Shown here: piece by piece, positions 42,326 through 50,973 of the stretch
How positions within the stretch are numbered: the first letter of the stretch is position 1
Layout of the letters: each line of letters begins with the position of its first letter
Assembly: GCF_004402535.1 (NCBI RefSeq)
Contig: NZ_SOEY01000008.1
Location: 242,701-306,700, forward strand
DNA length: 64,000 nt
Origin: Cryobacterium glaciale
Lineage (GTDB): Bacteria > Actinomycetota > Actinomycetes > Actinomycetales > Microbacteriaceae
Reading direction: 5' to 3'
Translations under genes and position numbers: made by a program
Notes under the pieces: model-generated
What the model saw: only the letters and a program-made list of their open reading frames with translations
What the model was told of the DNA's origin: nothing
Databases searched by the model: none

Positions 42326-43803
42326 CCCGGCTTGTGGCCGGCGTTGACTCCTCGACCCAGTCCTGCAAGGTCGAGCTGCGACACGTCGATACCGGCGAAC
42401 TCATCGCGAGCGGAAGCGCCCCGCACACGCCGGTGGCCCCTCCGTGCAGTGAGCAGAACCCGGACGACTGGTGGGCGGCGTTCACCACGGCGTTCGCAGC
42501 AGTCAAGGCTCAGGCTGGCGCCGCCGACGTCATCGTGGGTCTGTCGATCGCCGGCCAGTGTCACGGACTCGTGTGCCTCGACCGGGCGTACCGGGTAGTG
42601 CGCCCGGCGAAGCTCTGGAACGACACGACGTCCACACCCGAGCTGCTCGACCTTCGCCACCAGATCGGCGAAGCGGAGCTCATCGCCCGCACCGGATCGC
42701 TGCCCACAGCCGCCTTCACCCTCAGCAAGATCGCCTGGCTCGCCCGCCACGAACCGAACAACTTCGCCAGCGTGGCGCACATTCTGCTGCCGCACGACTA
42801 CCTGACCTTTCGCCTCACCGGACGCATGGTCACCGATCGCTCCGAGGCCTCCGGAACCGGGTACTTCGATTCGACCACCGGCGAATACCTCCTGCACCAC
42901 CTCGCACTCATCGACGACTCCGTGGACTGGCTCAGCATGCTGCCCGTCGTCCTGCCGCCGGAGGGCATTGCGGGACCCGTTCAGGCATCCGTTGCCGCGC
43001 AACTCGGAATCGACCCGAGTGCGCTCGTGGCGGCCGGCGGCGGCGACCAGCACGCGGCGGCCCTCGGGCTCGGCATCGTGCCCGGCGACGTCGTCTATTC
43101 CCTGGGAACCTCGGGTGTCGTTCTGACGGTGAGTCCGGAGCCGGTCAACGACCCGAGTGGTGCAGTGGACGGTGTCGCCGACATGACCGGTGGCTACCTC
43201 CCGCTCGTGAGCACGCTCAACGCCGCGAAGGTGACCGACACGTTCGCGCGCCTGCTCGGCGTCGACCTCGCTGGACTGTCCGATCTGGCGCTCGCTGCCG
43301 ACGAGAGTGAGCCTGGCCCGACGCTCGTCGCCTACCTGGATGGCGAGCGCACCCCTAACCGACCGGATGCGCGGGGAGTGCTGAGTAATCTCACGACCGC
43401 GACAACCCGGGAACAGGTGGCCAGGGCGGCGTTCGAGGGAGTGATCCTCGGACTGGTTCAGGGGCAGCGACACCTGGAACGCTGCGGATTCACCCTGACC
43501 GGTCGGGTCTTCGCCGTCGGCGGAGGATCTCGGTCACCCGCATATGTCCAATTGCTCGCCGACGCACTGCACCAGCCTGTCTGGCTTCCCACCGACGTTC
43601 CCGAGGCCACCGCCCGCGGCGCGGCGGTGCAGGCCGCCGCGATGGTGAACGGGGAGCTCGTGGCAACGGTGCGCACGCGCTGGCGTCCGTCCGCGACGAT
43701 CGGGGCCCACCCGCGCGCCACCCGACGTACCCCCCTGCCCGACTACCTGGCGGCTGCGGCCTGGGAGGGCTTCGACCGCACGGAGACCGGTGTGCCCCAA
43801 TGA
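42322..43803 (+). CDS. xylB: FGGY carbohydrate kinase, xylulokinase-like
   Basis: A 493-residue FGGY kinase. The N-terminal GVDSSTQSCKVELRH phosphate loop, GLSIAGQCHGLVCLD near residue 74 (in xylulokinases the QMHG motif binds the ketose), LPHDYLTFRLTG near 155 with the catalytic Asp in AAGGGDQHAAALGLG near 236, and the C-terminal AVGGGSRSPAYVQLLAD are present. The variant QCHG instead of QMHG may mean a substrate other than D-xylulose. It overlaps both neighbours by 4 bp, so translation is coupled. Confidence 0.87.
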   Translation: MTRLVAGVDSSTQSCKVELRHVDTGELIASGSAPHTPVAPPCSEQNPDDWWAAFTTAFAAVKAQAGAADVIVGLSIAGQCHGLVCLDRAYRVVRPAKLWNDTTSTPELLDLRHQIGEAELIARTGSLPTAAFTLSKIAWLARHEPNNFASVAHILLPHDYLTFRLTGRMVTDRSEASGTGYFDSTTGEYLLHHLALIDDSVDWLSMLPVVLPPEGIAGPVQASVAAQLGIDPSALVAAGGGDQHAAALGLGIVPGDVVYSLGTSGVVLTVSPEPVNDPSGAVDGVADMTGGYLPLVSTLNAAKVTDTFARLLGVDLAGLSDLALAADESEPGPTLVAYLDGERTPNRPDARGVLSNLTTATTREQVARAAFEGVILGLVQGQRHLERCGFTLTGRVFAVGGGSRSPAYVQLLADALHQPVWLPTDVPEATARGAAVQAAAMVNGELVATVRTRWRPSATIGAHPRATRRTPLPDYLAAAAWEGFDRTETGVPQ

Positions 43804-44519
43804 CCGCTGCGCCGCCCGCCGTCGACAGTGCCGCAGCGTTCGTTCTGAATGGCTGGCACCGAAATCACATCGCTGGCAGCATTGCCGGCAGCGTTTACAC
43901 CGTCGTGCCGGGAGCTCGCACCCGCGCCGCGCGCAGTCTGCACACGGCCGGGTGCTGGGTGCACGCCGACATCATCATCGATTCGGTCGGAGCTGACCGC
44001 GGCGTGACCGCCTCAGAACTCGCGCAGATCCGAGGTGATTGTCCCGACGCGCAGATCGACGTGCACGTCATTGTTCTCGGCGATGCCCTGCACCCGGCGG
44101 CCCTCGAGGTGGCCCGTGGGGCCCTCAGCGCGCTTCTCGCCGTGCGCCCGCAACGCCTCACGCTGTCGGCCGCCCTGATCGCCGCGCTCGCGACGGAGGT
44201 CGACGCCGTGCGAGCGCTCGGAACCGCGCTCTGGTTGCAGGTAGACCCCGCAGCGGCGGCATCCGTTGTCACTGACCAGCCGGTGAAGCCGGACGGCGTG
44301 CTGGTGATGCTGATCGAACCCGGCGGAACGGCTGCGGCCGACCTGCACGGTCTCGAGGCCGTTGGCCGATTCGCCGGAACCCTGCCGGTCGGCGTGGACG
44401 GCGGGGTCACGGGTGCGGTGGCAGCCCTGGCCGTCTGGCGCGGTGCCGGCTATATCGTCTCCGGACGCGGCCTCTTTTTCAGTCCCCACGAATCACATCC
44501 TTATCAGAGAGAAGACTAG
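43800..44519 (+). CDS. Divergent ribulose-phosphate 3-epimerase-like protein
   Basis: A 239-residue protein that reads as a remote relative of RPE. H55 and D57 in WVHADIIID match the HxD metal pair, H89 in DVHVIV matches the second His, PDGVLVMLIEPGG matches the VLVMTVxPG strand and VGVDGGV near residue 209 supplies the last Asp. The conserved MDG and QxF parts are changed and the N-terminus is extended. It likely epimerises a ketose phosphate made by the upstream kinase, perhaps not ribulose-5-phosphate. It overlaps the kinase gene as ATGA. Confidence 0.65.
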   Translation: MTAAPPAVDSAAAFVLNGWHRNHIAGSIAGSVYTVVPGARTRAARSLHTAGCWVHADIIIDSVGADRGVTASELAQIRGDCPDAQIDVHVIVLGDALHPAALEVARGALSALLAVRPQRLTLSAALIAALATEVDAVRALGTALWLQVDPAAAASVVTDQPVKPDGVLVMLIEPGGTAAADLHGLEAVGRFAGTLPVGVDGGVTGAVAALAVWRGAGYIVSGRGLFFSPHESHPYQRED

Positions 44520-44521
44520 TC

Positions 44522-45559
44522 ATGGCCAGTTCACCCACGCTGCCGACGACAATGCGCACGAGCGTTTTGCTTAAACAACAGGAGCTGACGATTGAGGATC
44601 GACCCGTGCCCACGGCGCGTGCCGGCGAGGTGCTGGTCGAGGTCGCCGCGGTCGGCGTCTGCGGCTCAGATGTGCATTACTACCGCGAAGGCCGAATCGG
44701 CGACTTCATCGTCGACGCACCCCTGGTTCTCGGCCATGAGCTCAGCGGCACCATCGTGGGGGTCGGAGTCGACGTCGACCCCGCCCGCATCGGGGAGCGG
44801 GTGGCCGTGGAACCCCAGCGTCCCTGCCGCCTGTGCCGGGAATGCCGCGCCGGTCGGTACAACCTGTGCTCGAAGATGGAGTTCTACGCGACACCGCCCA
44901 TCGACGGTGCCTTCTGCGGCTACGTGACGATCCAGACCGAATTCGCCCACGCGATTCCCGACTCGGTATCCTTTGAGGCTGCCGCCCTGCTGGAGCCTCT
45001 CTCCGTCGCCATCGCGAGTATCCGTAAGGCCCAGATCGTTCCGGGCTCGTCGATTCTCATCGCCGGGGCCGGGCCGATCGGCATCATCACCGCGCAGACC
45101 GCGCGGGCCTTCGGGGCAAGCGAGATCATCGTCTCCGACCTCATCGCGGCGAAGCGGCAGCGGGCCTTAAAATTCGGCGCCACCAGGGTCATCGATCCGG
45201 TGGCCGAAGACCCGGCAACACTGGGCCTCGACGTGAACGCGTTCATCGACGCGAGCGGGTCTGCGCGGGCCGTTGACAGCGGCATCCGCTCGGTACGGCC
45301 GGCCGGCACGGTCGTTCTGGTGGGGCTGGGAAACCCCGAGATGATTCTGCCGGTCTCGCATATTCAGAACCTGGAAATCACGGTCACCGGCATCTTCCGC
45401 TACGTGGACACCTGGCCGACGGCCATCCACCTCGTCGCCTCCGGGCAGGTCGACCTCGACTCGCTCGTGACCGGCAAATTTGACCTCGAGCACGTCGCGG
45501 AAGCCCTCGACAGTGATCGAAACGACGACAGCCTCAAATCCATCGTCTACCCGAACTAA
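44522..45559 (+). CDS. Zinc-dependent polyol dehydrogenase (sorbitol/xylitol dehydrogenase-like)
   Basis: A 345-residue medium-chain dehydrogenase. GVCGSDVHYYREGRIGDF near residue 41 and GHE near residue 65 give the catalytic zinc site and are typical of sorbitol and xylitol dehydrogenases; CRLCRECRAGRYNLC near residue 97 is the structural zinc cluster. The nucleotide motif GAGPIG is near residue 181, with D after strand 2 favouring NAD. It starts 2 bp after the epimerase-like gene. It would oxidise a pentitol or hexitol to the ketose used by the kinase. Confidence 0.88.
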   Translation: MASSPTLPTTMRTSVLLKQQELTIEDRPVPTARAGEVLVEVAAVGVCGSDVHYYREGRIGDFIVDAPLVLGHELSGTIVGVGVDVDPARIGERVAVEPQRPCRLCRECRAGRYNLCSKMEFYATPPIDGAFCGYVTIQTEFAHAIPDSVSFEAAALLEPLSVAIASIRKAQIVPGSSILIAGAGPIGIITAQTARAFGASEIIVSDLIAAKRQRALKFGATRVIDPVAEDPATLGLDVNAFIDASGSARAVDSGIRSVRPAGTVVLVGLGNPEMILPVSHIQNLEITVTGIFRYVDTWPTAIHLVASGQVDLDSLVTGKFDLEHVAEALDSDRNDDSLKSIVYPN

Positions 45560-45584
45560 TTTAGAGAGAAACCGGAGCACCACC

Positions 45585-46343
45585 ATGAACGTATTCAGCC
45601 TCGAGGGCAAAACCGCCTTGGTCACCGGCGGCAACCAGGGACTGGGCAAGGCCTTCGCCTTCGCGCTGGCCCAGGCCGGCGCGCACGTCGCGATCGCCGG
45701 GCGGAGCGCGGAGCGCAACGCCGCCGTCGCCGTGGAGGCAGCGGCTGCCGGCCACGACTTCGTCACCATTCAGGCTGACATCACCAAGGACGATCAGGTC
45801 GCGCGCATGACCGAGGAAGCCATCGCCGGCCTCGGCAAGATCGACATTCTGGTGAACAACGCCGGTACCTGCTACCACGCACCGGCGTTCGACGTGACCG
45901 ACGACGAGTGGGCCGCGGTCTGGGACCTCAACGTGCGTGCGCTCTGGAAGGCGAGCCTTTCGGTGGGCGCGCACATGCGCACTGAGGGCAAGGGTGCAAT
46001 CGTCAACATCGGCTCGATGTCGGGCATCATCGTGAACCGCCCGCAGATGCAGCCGGCCTACAACGCCTCCAAGGCTGCGGTGCATCACCTGACCCGTTCC
46101 CTGGCCGCCGAGTGGGCGCCGCTGGGAATCCGGGTCAACGCGGTCGCCCCTGGCTACGTGAAAACGGACATGGCCCCCGTCGACCGGCCGGAATTCCAGC
46201 GCTACTGGGTCGAGGACGCGCCTCAGCAGCGGTTCGCCCTGCCCGAGGAGATCGCACCCTGTGTCGTCTTCCTCGCGAGTGAGGCTGCGTCGTTCATCAC
46301 CGGTTCGGTGCTCGTCGCCGACGGTGGATACACGGTGTACTGA
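45585..46343 (+). CDS. SDR family oxidoreductase
   Basis: A 252-residue short-chain dehydrogenase with TGGNQGLG at about 13-20, NNAGTC near residue 88, catalytic serine in IGSMSG, and YNASK for Tyr/Lys near 155-159. It is a paralogue of the SDR at 34909. The ATG at 45585 is set by the CGGAG ribosome site; the frame extends upstream into the zinc dehydrogenase. Likely another polyol or ketose oxidoreductase. A zinc dehydrogenase gene follows 2 bp later. Confidence 0.88.
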   Translation: MNVFSLEGKTALVTGGNQGLGKAFAFALAQAGAHVAIAGRSAERNAAVAVEAAAAGHDFVTIQADITKDDQVARMTEEAIAGLGKIDILVNNAGTCYHAPAFDVTDDEWAAVWDLNVRALWKASLSVGAHMRTEGKGAIVNIGSMSGIIVNRPQMQPAYNASKAAVHHLTRSLAAEWAPLGIRVNAVAPGYVKTDMAPVDRPEFQRYWVEDAPQQRFALPEEIAPCVVFLASEAASFITGSVLVADGGYTVY

Positions 46344-46345
46344 TC

Positions 46346-47395
46346 ATGACCGTTCTCACCAACCGTCGCGTCGTCGTGAATTCCGCCACGGACATTGTTC
46401 TGGAACGGACAGCGGTACCTGTTCCCGGTGCCAACGAGGTTCTCGTGCGGTCCGCCGTCGTGGGAATCTGCGGATCGGACATGCACGCGGCGCACGGTAA
46501 GCATCCGTTCATGTCGTTGCCGTTCCGACCGGGCCACGAGGTCGTCGGGGTCGTCTCCGGTGCGGGAGCAAACGTGGACCCCGCGTGGATCGGCACCCGC
46601 GTCGTGATCGAGCCCAACCTCTACTGCGGAACCTGCGACCAGTGCGCCGCGGGCCGCTACAACATTTGCGCCACCCTCGACGTGTTCGGCTGCCAGACGC
46701 CCGGCGGAATGGCCGACCAGTTCGTCATCGACGTCGACCGGGTCATCGCCCTGCCGGATGATCTCTCCGACCTGGAGGCGGCGCTCATCGAACCGCTCTC
46801 GACCCCCGTGCATGCGGTGCGGCGGGCGGGCGACCTCACCGGCAAGCGCGTGGTGGTGCTCGGAGCCGGACCGATCGGCCTCTTTGCGACCCTGGCAGCG
46901 CTGCAGGCCGGTGCGGCGACGGTTGTCGTTGCTGACCTGCTCGATACCAAGCGCGCCAGGGCCGAACGCCTCGGGGCGAGCGGCAGCTTCGACTCCACCG
47001 CAGCGGATGCCGCCGAGCAGGCCCGCGCGCTGCTCGGTGGCCCGGCGCACGTCGTCTTCGACTGTGTCTCGGTGGCCGCCACCGTGCACCTCGCCATTGC
47101 GATTCTGGACAAGGGCGGCAGCCTCATGACCGTCGGCGTGCCGCAGGGACCGCTTCTGGTCGATCTCGACCTGGTCCAGGACCGCGAGCTGACCCTGTGC
47201 GGAAACCTGATGTACGTGCGTGAGGACGTGGCTCAGGCCATCCGTTTGCTGCAGACGAAGACTGTGCCGATCGAGGAGATCATCACGGCCACTTTCGATC
47301 TGGCCGATGCCGCCGAGGCCTTTCGCGCCTCGGACGACCCCGAGCAGGTCAAGGTGCTCGTCACCGTGGGAACGAGCGTCCCCACTACGGCCTAG
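46346..47395 (+). CDS. Zinc-dependent alcohol dehydrogenase, threonine/polyol dehydrogenase-like
   Basis: A 349-residue medium-chain dehydrogenase. The catalytic zinc site is in GICGSDMHAAHGKHPF near residue 44 and PGHEVVG near 65, the structural cluster is CGTCDQCAAGRYNIC near residue 94 and the NAD motif GAGPIG is near residue 173. It has the same layout as the protein at 44522 but only moderate likeness, so it probably handles a different alcohol or step. It is the last gene of the island and overlaps the stop of the convergent HAD gene by 4 bp. Confidence 0.88.
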   Translation: MTVLTNRRVVVNSATDIVLERTAVPVPGANEVLVRSAVVGICGSDMHAAHGKHPFMSLPFRPGHEVVGVVSGAGANVDPAWIGTRVVIEPNLYCGTCDQCAAGRYNICATLDVFGCQTPGGMADQFVIDVDRVIALPDDLSDLEAALIEPLSTPVHAVRRAGDLTGKRVVVLGAGPIGLFATLAALQAGAATVVVADLLDTKRARAERLGASGSFDSTAADAAEQARALLGGPAHVVFDCVSVAATVHLAIAILDKGGSLMTVGVPQGPLLVDLDLVQDRELTLCGNLMYVREDVAQAIRLLQTKTVPIEEIITATFDLADAAEAFRASDDPEQVKVLVTVGTSVPTTA

Positions 47396-48192
47396 ATCTC
47401 GTCGCTCTCGATCGGCTCGGTGACGAGGAGCTCGTGCACCCCGGCCACGATCTCGTCGGGCCGAAACGGGTACCGGTTGATCTCGGCCTCGTCGCTGATG
47501 CCGGTCAGCACCAGAATGGTGTGCAGCCCCGCCTCGATGCCGGCGACGATGTCGGTGTCCATGCGGTCACCGATCATGCCGGTGTTCTCTGAGTGCGCGC
47601 CGATCTTGTTCATCGCGGAACGGAACATCATGGGGTTGGGCTTGCCGACGACGTACGGTTCCATGCCGGTGGCCTTGGAGATCAGCGCCGAAATGGCCCC
47701 GGTCGCCGGCATCGGTCCGTCCTTGCTCGGGCCGGTCGCATCCGGGTTCGTCGCGATGAACCGCGCCCCGCCCAGGATCAGCCGGATCGCCTTGGTGATC
47801 GCCTCGAAGGAGTAGTTGCGTGTCTCGCCGACGACGACATAGTCGGGGTCGGTCTCGGTCATGATGAAACCGGCCTCGTGCAGCGCGGTCGTGATTCCGA
47901 CCTCGCCGATCACGAACGCCGTGCCGCCGGAAACCTGCGACTTTAGAAAGTCCGCCGTCGCGAGTGCCGAGGTCCAGATGCGGTCCTCCGGCACGTTCAG
48001 CCCGCTTGCGCGCAGCCGGGCGCTCAGGTCGCGGGGCGTGAAAATGGAGTTGTTGGTGAGCACCAGGAACGGCGTGCCCGCATCGGTCCACTGCTGCAGC
48101 AGTTCGGCCGCCCCCGGGAGGGCCTGGTTCTCGTGCACGAGCACACCGTCCATGTCGGTGAGCCAGCATTCGATTTCGTCGCGTCGTGCCAT
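47392..48192 (-). CDS. HAD-IIA family phosphatase (NagD-like)
   Basis: A 266-residue HAD phosphatase with motif I LTDMDGVLVH at about residues 11-20, motif II LTNNS near 45, the motif III lysine in VVGKPNPMMF near 189 and motif IV GDRMDTDIVAG near 212, with the C2a cap between. NagD-like enzymes dephosphorylate nucleotides, phosphoglycolate or sugar phosphates; the substrate is unknown here. AAGGAG precedes the ATG, with a TAGGCT box further upstream at a distance that would give a short leader. Confidence 0.88.
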   Translation of the reverse strand: MARRDEIECWLTDMDGVLVHENQALPGAAELLQQWTDAGTPFLVLTNNSIFTPRDLSARLRASGLNVPEDRIWTSALATADFLKSQVSGGTAFVIGEVGITTALHEAGFIMTETDPDYVVVGETRNYSFEAITKAIRLILGGARFIATNPDATGPSKDGPMPATGAISALISKATGMEPYVVGKPNPMMFRSAMNKIGAHSENTGMIGDRMDTDIVAGIEAGLHTILVLTGISDEAEINRYPFRPDEIVAGVHELLVTEPIESDEI

Positions 48193-48237
48193 CAGGCGCT
48201 CCTTCTCGTCGGGTCCAGCCTAGCCGCGCGAGTCAAA

Positions 48238-48882
48238 TCAGGCGGTCACCCAGATTGACGCGGCCGCAGCGGGCGTGACCAACCGGGTCTGGCCATCCGC
48301 TAGCACGATGCTGTGCGGCGCCGCGAGCGTGAACTCGGTGCCGGGCCCGATCAGGTCGGCGGCGAGTTCGCGGAGCACCGCCGGGTCGCGGTCGCTGATG
48401 CGCAGCACGGTACCGGCATGACCGACCGTGGCTTCGGCCAGCAGCAACGCCGACGGACGAAGCACGGTGCCGTCGGCGGCGGGAATGGGATCGCCGTGCG
48501 GATCGTGCGCCGGAAACCCGAGCCGGGCGTTGATGGCCTCGAGCAGTCGATCCGAGATGGAGTGTTCGAGAATCTCGGCCTCGTCGTGCACCTGGTCCCA
48601 GTCGTAGCCCATCTCGCCGACCAGCCAGGTCTCGATCAGGCGATGCCGCCGCACGACGGCGGTCGCACGCAGGCGGCCGGCATCCGTCAGCGCGAGCGGG
48701 CCGTAGGGAACGTGGGTGATGAGCCCGCTCGCGGCGAGCTTCTTCACCATTTCGGTGACGGATGACGGAGCCACGCCCAGCCGCGCCGCCAATGCGGACG
48801 GCGTGATCAGGTCGGACTGCCACTCGGTGTGGGCGTAGATGGTCTTGAGGTAGTCCTCGGCCGCGCCGGTCGTGTACGTCAT
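48238..48882 (-). CDS. mntR: Manganese-responsive DtxR-family regulator
   Basis: A 214-residue DtxR/MntR regulator. The winged helix (residues 5-65, with ALAARLGVAPSSVTEMVKKL) is followed by the dimerisation/metal domain (RHRLIETWLVGEMGYDWDQVHDEAEILEHSIS), which has the expected H, E and D metal ligands, and a C-terminal FeoA-like SH3 domain near 145-214. It lies 37 bp after mntH on the same strand, so it is likely coexpressed and controls mntH when manganese is plentiful. A TACCCT box lies 9 nt upstream of its ATG. Confidence 0.88.
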   Translation of the reverse strand: MTYTTGAAEDYLKTIYAHTEWQSDLITPSALAARLGVAPSSVTEMVKKLAASGLITHVPYGPLALTDAGRLRATAVVRRHRLIETWLVGEMGYDWDQVHDEAEILEHSISDRLLEAINARLGFPAHDPHGDPIPAADGTVLRPSALLLAEATVGHAGTVLRISDRDPAVLRELAADLIGPGTEFTLAAPHSIVLADGQTRLVTPAAAASIWVTA

Positions 48883-48919
48883 ATCTGTTTCAGGGTAGCC
48901 GGATCACGCGCCGCTTCCC

Positions 48920-50191
48920 TTAAAGTGCGCCGAAGACGAGCACGAGCAGCACGACATTCAGTGCAACGAGGGCCAGCGCGCAGATGGCGCCGGCGGCCGT
49001 CGTGAACCACCGGTTGGTGAAGTTGCCGAGCAGGCCGCGCTGGGCGGTGAGCCAGACCAGCGGAATCAGCGCGAACGGAATGCCGAACGACAGCACCACC
49101 TGGCTGAGCACGAGCGCCTGGGTGGGGTCGAAGCCCACTCCGAGAATGAGCAGTGCCGGAATCAGGGTGACCAGTCGGCGCAGCAGCAACGGAATGCGCA
49201 CGTGCAGCAGGCCGTGCATGATCTCGGCCCCGGCATAGGCGCCCACCGAGGTCGAGGCGAGCCCCGACGCGAGCAGCCCCACCGCGAACAGGGTCGCGAC
49301 GATCGGCCCGAGCGTGTCTTGCAGTGCCGCATAGGCTCCCTCGAGGGTGTCGGTTCCGTCCGCACCCTGCAGAGCGGATGCCGCGAGCAGCAGAATCGCC
49401 AGGTTCACCGTTCCGGCAATCGCCATGGCGATGGTGACGTCCCACTTCGTGGCCCAGAGCAGGCGGCGGGTGGCGACCACGCCCTGCCACTCCGGAAACC
49501 GGTCGCGGGCGAGTGACGAGTGCGCGTAGATGGCGTGCGGCATGATCGTGGCACCGAGGATGGATGCGGCGAGGAGTACCGAGTTGGAGCCCTCGAACCG
49601 CGGCACGAGGCCATCGAGAACGCCGCCGGCATCGGGCGGCGAGACGAAGACTCCCGCCGTGAAACCGACGGTGATGATGAGCATGAGCATGATGATGACG
49701 CGCTCGAAGATGCGCGGTCCCCGCCGGGAGTGCACCATGAGCACGATCATCGAGATGGTGCCGGTGATCACGCCGCCCCAGATAAGGGGCAGGTTGAAGA
49801 GCAGGTTAAGGGCGACGGCCCCGCCGATGATCTCGGCGAGGTCGGTGGCCATGGCGACCAGTTCGGCCTGCACCCAGTACAGCCGCCGAGCCATCGGCCG
49901 CTTCATGCGCACCCCGAGAATCTCGGGCAGACTCGCCCCGGTGACGATGCCGAGCTTGGCGGAGAGGTATTGGATGAGCCAGGCCATGACGTTGCCGGCC
50001 ACGACCACCCAGACCAGGAGGTAGCCGTAGCGTGCGCCGGCGGTCATGTTGCTCGCGACATTGCCGGGGTCGAGGTAGGCGACCCCGGCCACCAGAGCCG
50101 GACCGAGCAGCCAGAGCAAGCGGCTGGAGGCGACCGTGGTCGGGGCGTGCGAGAGCACGCGGTCGGGGGACGGGGCATCCGTTTTAGTCAT
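48920..50191 (-). CDS. mntH: Nramp-family manganese/divalent metal transporter
   Basis: A 423-residue Nramp transporter with about eleven membrane helices. The metal-binding motif of helix 1 is seen in AYLDPGNVASNMTAGA near residue 42 and that of helix 6 in GATIMPHAIYAHSS near residue 225. The frame extends upstream, but the ATG at 50191 begins the normal Nramp N-terminus and lies 6 nt after TATGGT, so the message is likely leaderless. A DtxR-like half-palindrome sits over the -35 region. It is followed by mntR. Confidence 0.93.
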   Translation of the reverse strand: MTKTDAPSPDRVLSHAPTTVASSRLLWLLGPALVAGVAYLDPGNVASNMTAGARYGYLLVWVVVAGNVMAWLIQYLSAKLGIVTGASLPEILGVRMKRPMARRLYWVQAELVAMATDLAEIIGGAVALNLLFNLPLIWGGVITGTISMIVLMVHSRRGPRIFERVIIMLMLIITVGFTAGVFVSPPDAGGVLDGLVPRFEGSNSVLLAASILGATIMPHAIYAHSSLARDRFPEWQGVVATRRLLWATKWDVTIAMAIAGTVNLAILLLAASALQGADGTDTLEGAYAALQDTLGPIVATLFAVGLLASGLASTSVGAYAGAEIMHGLLHVRIPLLLRRLVTLIPALLILGVGFDPTQALVLSQVVLSFGIPFALIPLVWLTAQRGLLGNFTNRWFTTAAGAICALALVALNVVLLVLVFGAL

Positions 50192-50197
50192 ACCGAA

Positions 50198-50203
50198 ACC
50201 ATA
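50198..50203 (-). promoter_or_regulatory. Leaderless -10 box of mntH
   Basis: Minus strand TATGGT-TTCGGT-ATG (start at 50191). No Shine-Dalgarno. Confidence 0.5.
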
Positions 50204-50211
50204 CCCAGAAG

Positions 50212-50225
50212 TTAGGCAGACCGAA
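50212..50225. promoter_or_regulatory. Candidate MntR/DtxR-type operator at mntH
   Basis: TTAGG-caga-CCGAA, a 14-bp dyad with one mismatch, overlapping the expected spacer and -35 of the mntH promoter. TTAGG half-sites are typical of DtxR/IdeR boxes. Confidence 0.4.
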
Positions 50226-50253
50226 ACCCCGAATCGGGGTGCCGTCGGCAGGA

Positions 50254-50259
50254 TACGGT
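50254..50259 (+). promoter_or_regulatory. Leaderless -10 box of the SpoU methyltransferase gene
   Basis: TACGGT-TGGGTA-GTG (start at 50266). A 7-bp dyad ACCCCGA/TCGGGGT (50226-50240) lies upstream. Confidence 0.5.
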
Positions 50260-50265
50260 TGGGTA

Positions 50266-50931
50266 GTGACAGAACCAGCAGCCCCAACGTTCGCCGCCGA
50301 CGTGCCAGCCAATGGCAGCTCCACGCCCGAGCGCTCGACCTATGGCGTTGGGCCGTGGCCGGGGGACTGGCCGAGCGAGGATCGTTACGACGCCGACCTG
50401 CTGCAGCACGGCGACACGCGCAACGTGATCGACCGTTATCGGTACTGGAATATGGCGGCGATCGTGGCTGACCTGGATGAGCACCGGCATCCGTTCCACG
50501 TGGCCATCGAGAACTGGCAGCACGACATGAACATCGGCTCGATCGTACGCAGCGCCAACGCGTTCGGCGCCGACACCGTGCACATCATCGGCCGCAAGCG
50601 CTGGAACAAGCGCGGTGCCATGGTCACCGACCGCTACCAGCACGTGCTGCACCACGCGGATGTCGCGGCCTTCGTCGCGTGGTGCGCGAACGGGTCGCTG
50701 CCGATCATCGCGATCGACAACGTGCCCGGCAGTGTCATCATCGAGACGTTCAACTTTCCCGAACGCTGCGTGCTCCTGTTCGGCCAGGAAGGTCCAGGGC
50801 TGTCGGAGGAGGCCATCGCCGCCGCCGATTCCGTCGTTGAAATCAGCCAGTTCGGATCGACCAGGTCGATCAACGCCTCGGCGGCCGCCGCCGTCACCAT
50901 GCACTCCTGGGTGGTTCAGCACCGGTTCTGA
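50266..50931 (+). CDS. TrmH/SpoU family RNA 2'-O-methyltransferase
   Basis: A 221-residue SPOUT methyltransferase. Motif 1 NIGSIVRSANAFGAD is near residue 80, motif 2 LLFGQEGPGLSEE near 165 and motif 3 ISQFGSTRSINASAAAAV near 192, which form the knotted AdoMet site. The target is a ribose in tRNA or rRNA and cannot be told from sequence alone. The GTG follows a leaderless-type box. It is divergent from mntH. Confidence 0.9.
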   Translation: MTEPAAPTFAADVPANGSSTPERSTYGVGPWPGDWPSEDRYDADLLQHGDTRNVIDRYRYWNMAAIVADLDEHRHPFHVAIENWQHDMNIGSIVRSANAFGADTVHIIGRKRWNKRGAMVTDRYQHVLHHADVAAFVAWCANGSLPIIAIDNVPGSVIIETFNFPERCVLLFGQEGPGLSEEAIAAADSVVEISQFGSTRSINASAAAAVTMHSWVVQHRF

Positions 50932-50961
50932 ATTTTCTGACCAAACCGGCTCGGCAAGGGC

Positions 50962-50967
50962 TACCGT
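50962..50967 (+). promoter_or_regulatory. Leaderless -10 box of the 50974 gene
   Basis: TACCGT-GGCGTT-ATG (start at 50974). Confidence 0.5.
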
Positions 50968-50973
50968 GGCGTT

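Noticed and set aside
44522..47395. The two zinc dehydrogenases as a recent tandem duplication.
   Set aside because: They share the family layout and zinc motifs only; residues between motifs differ too much for a recent copy.
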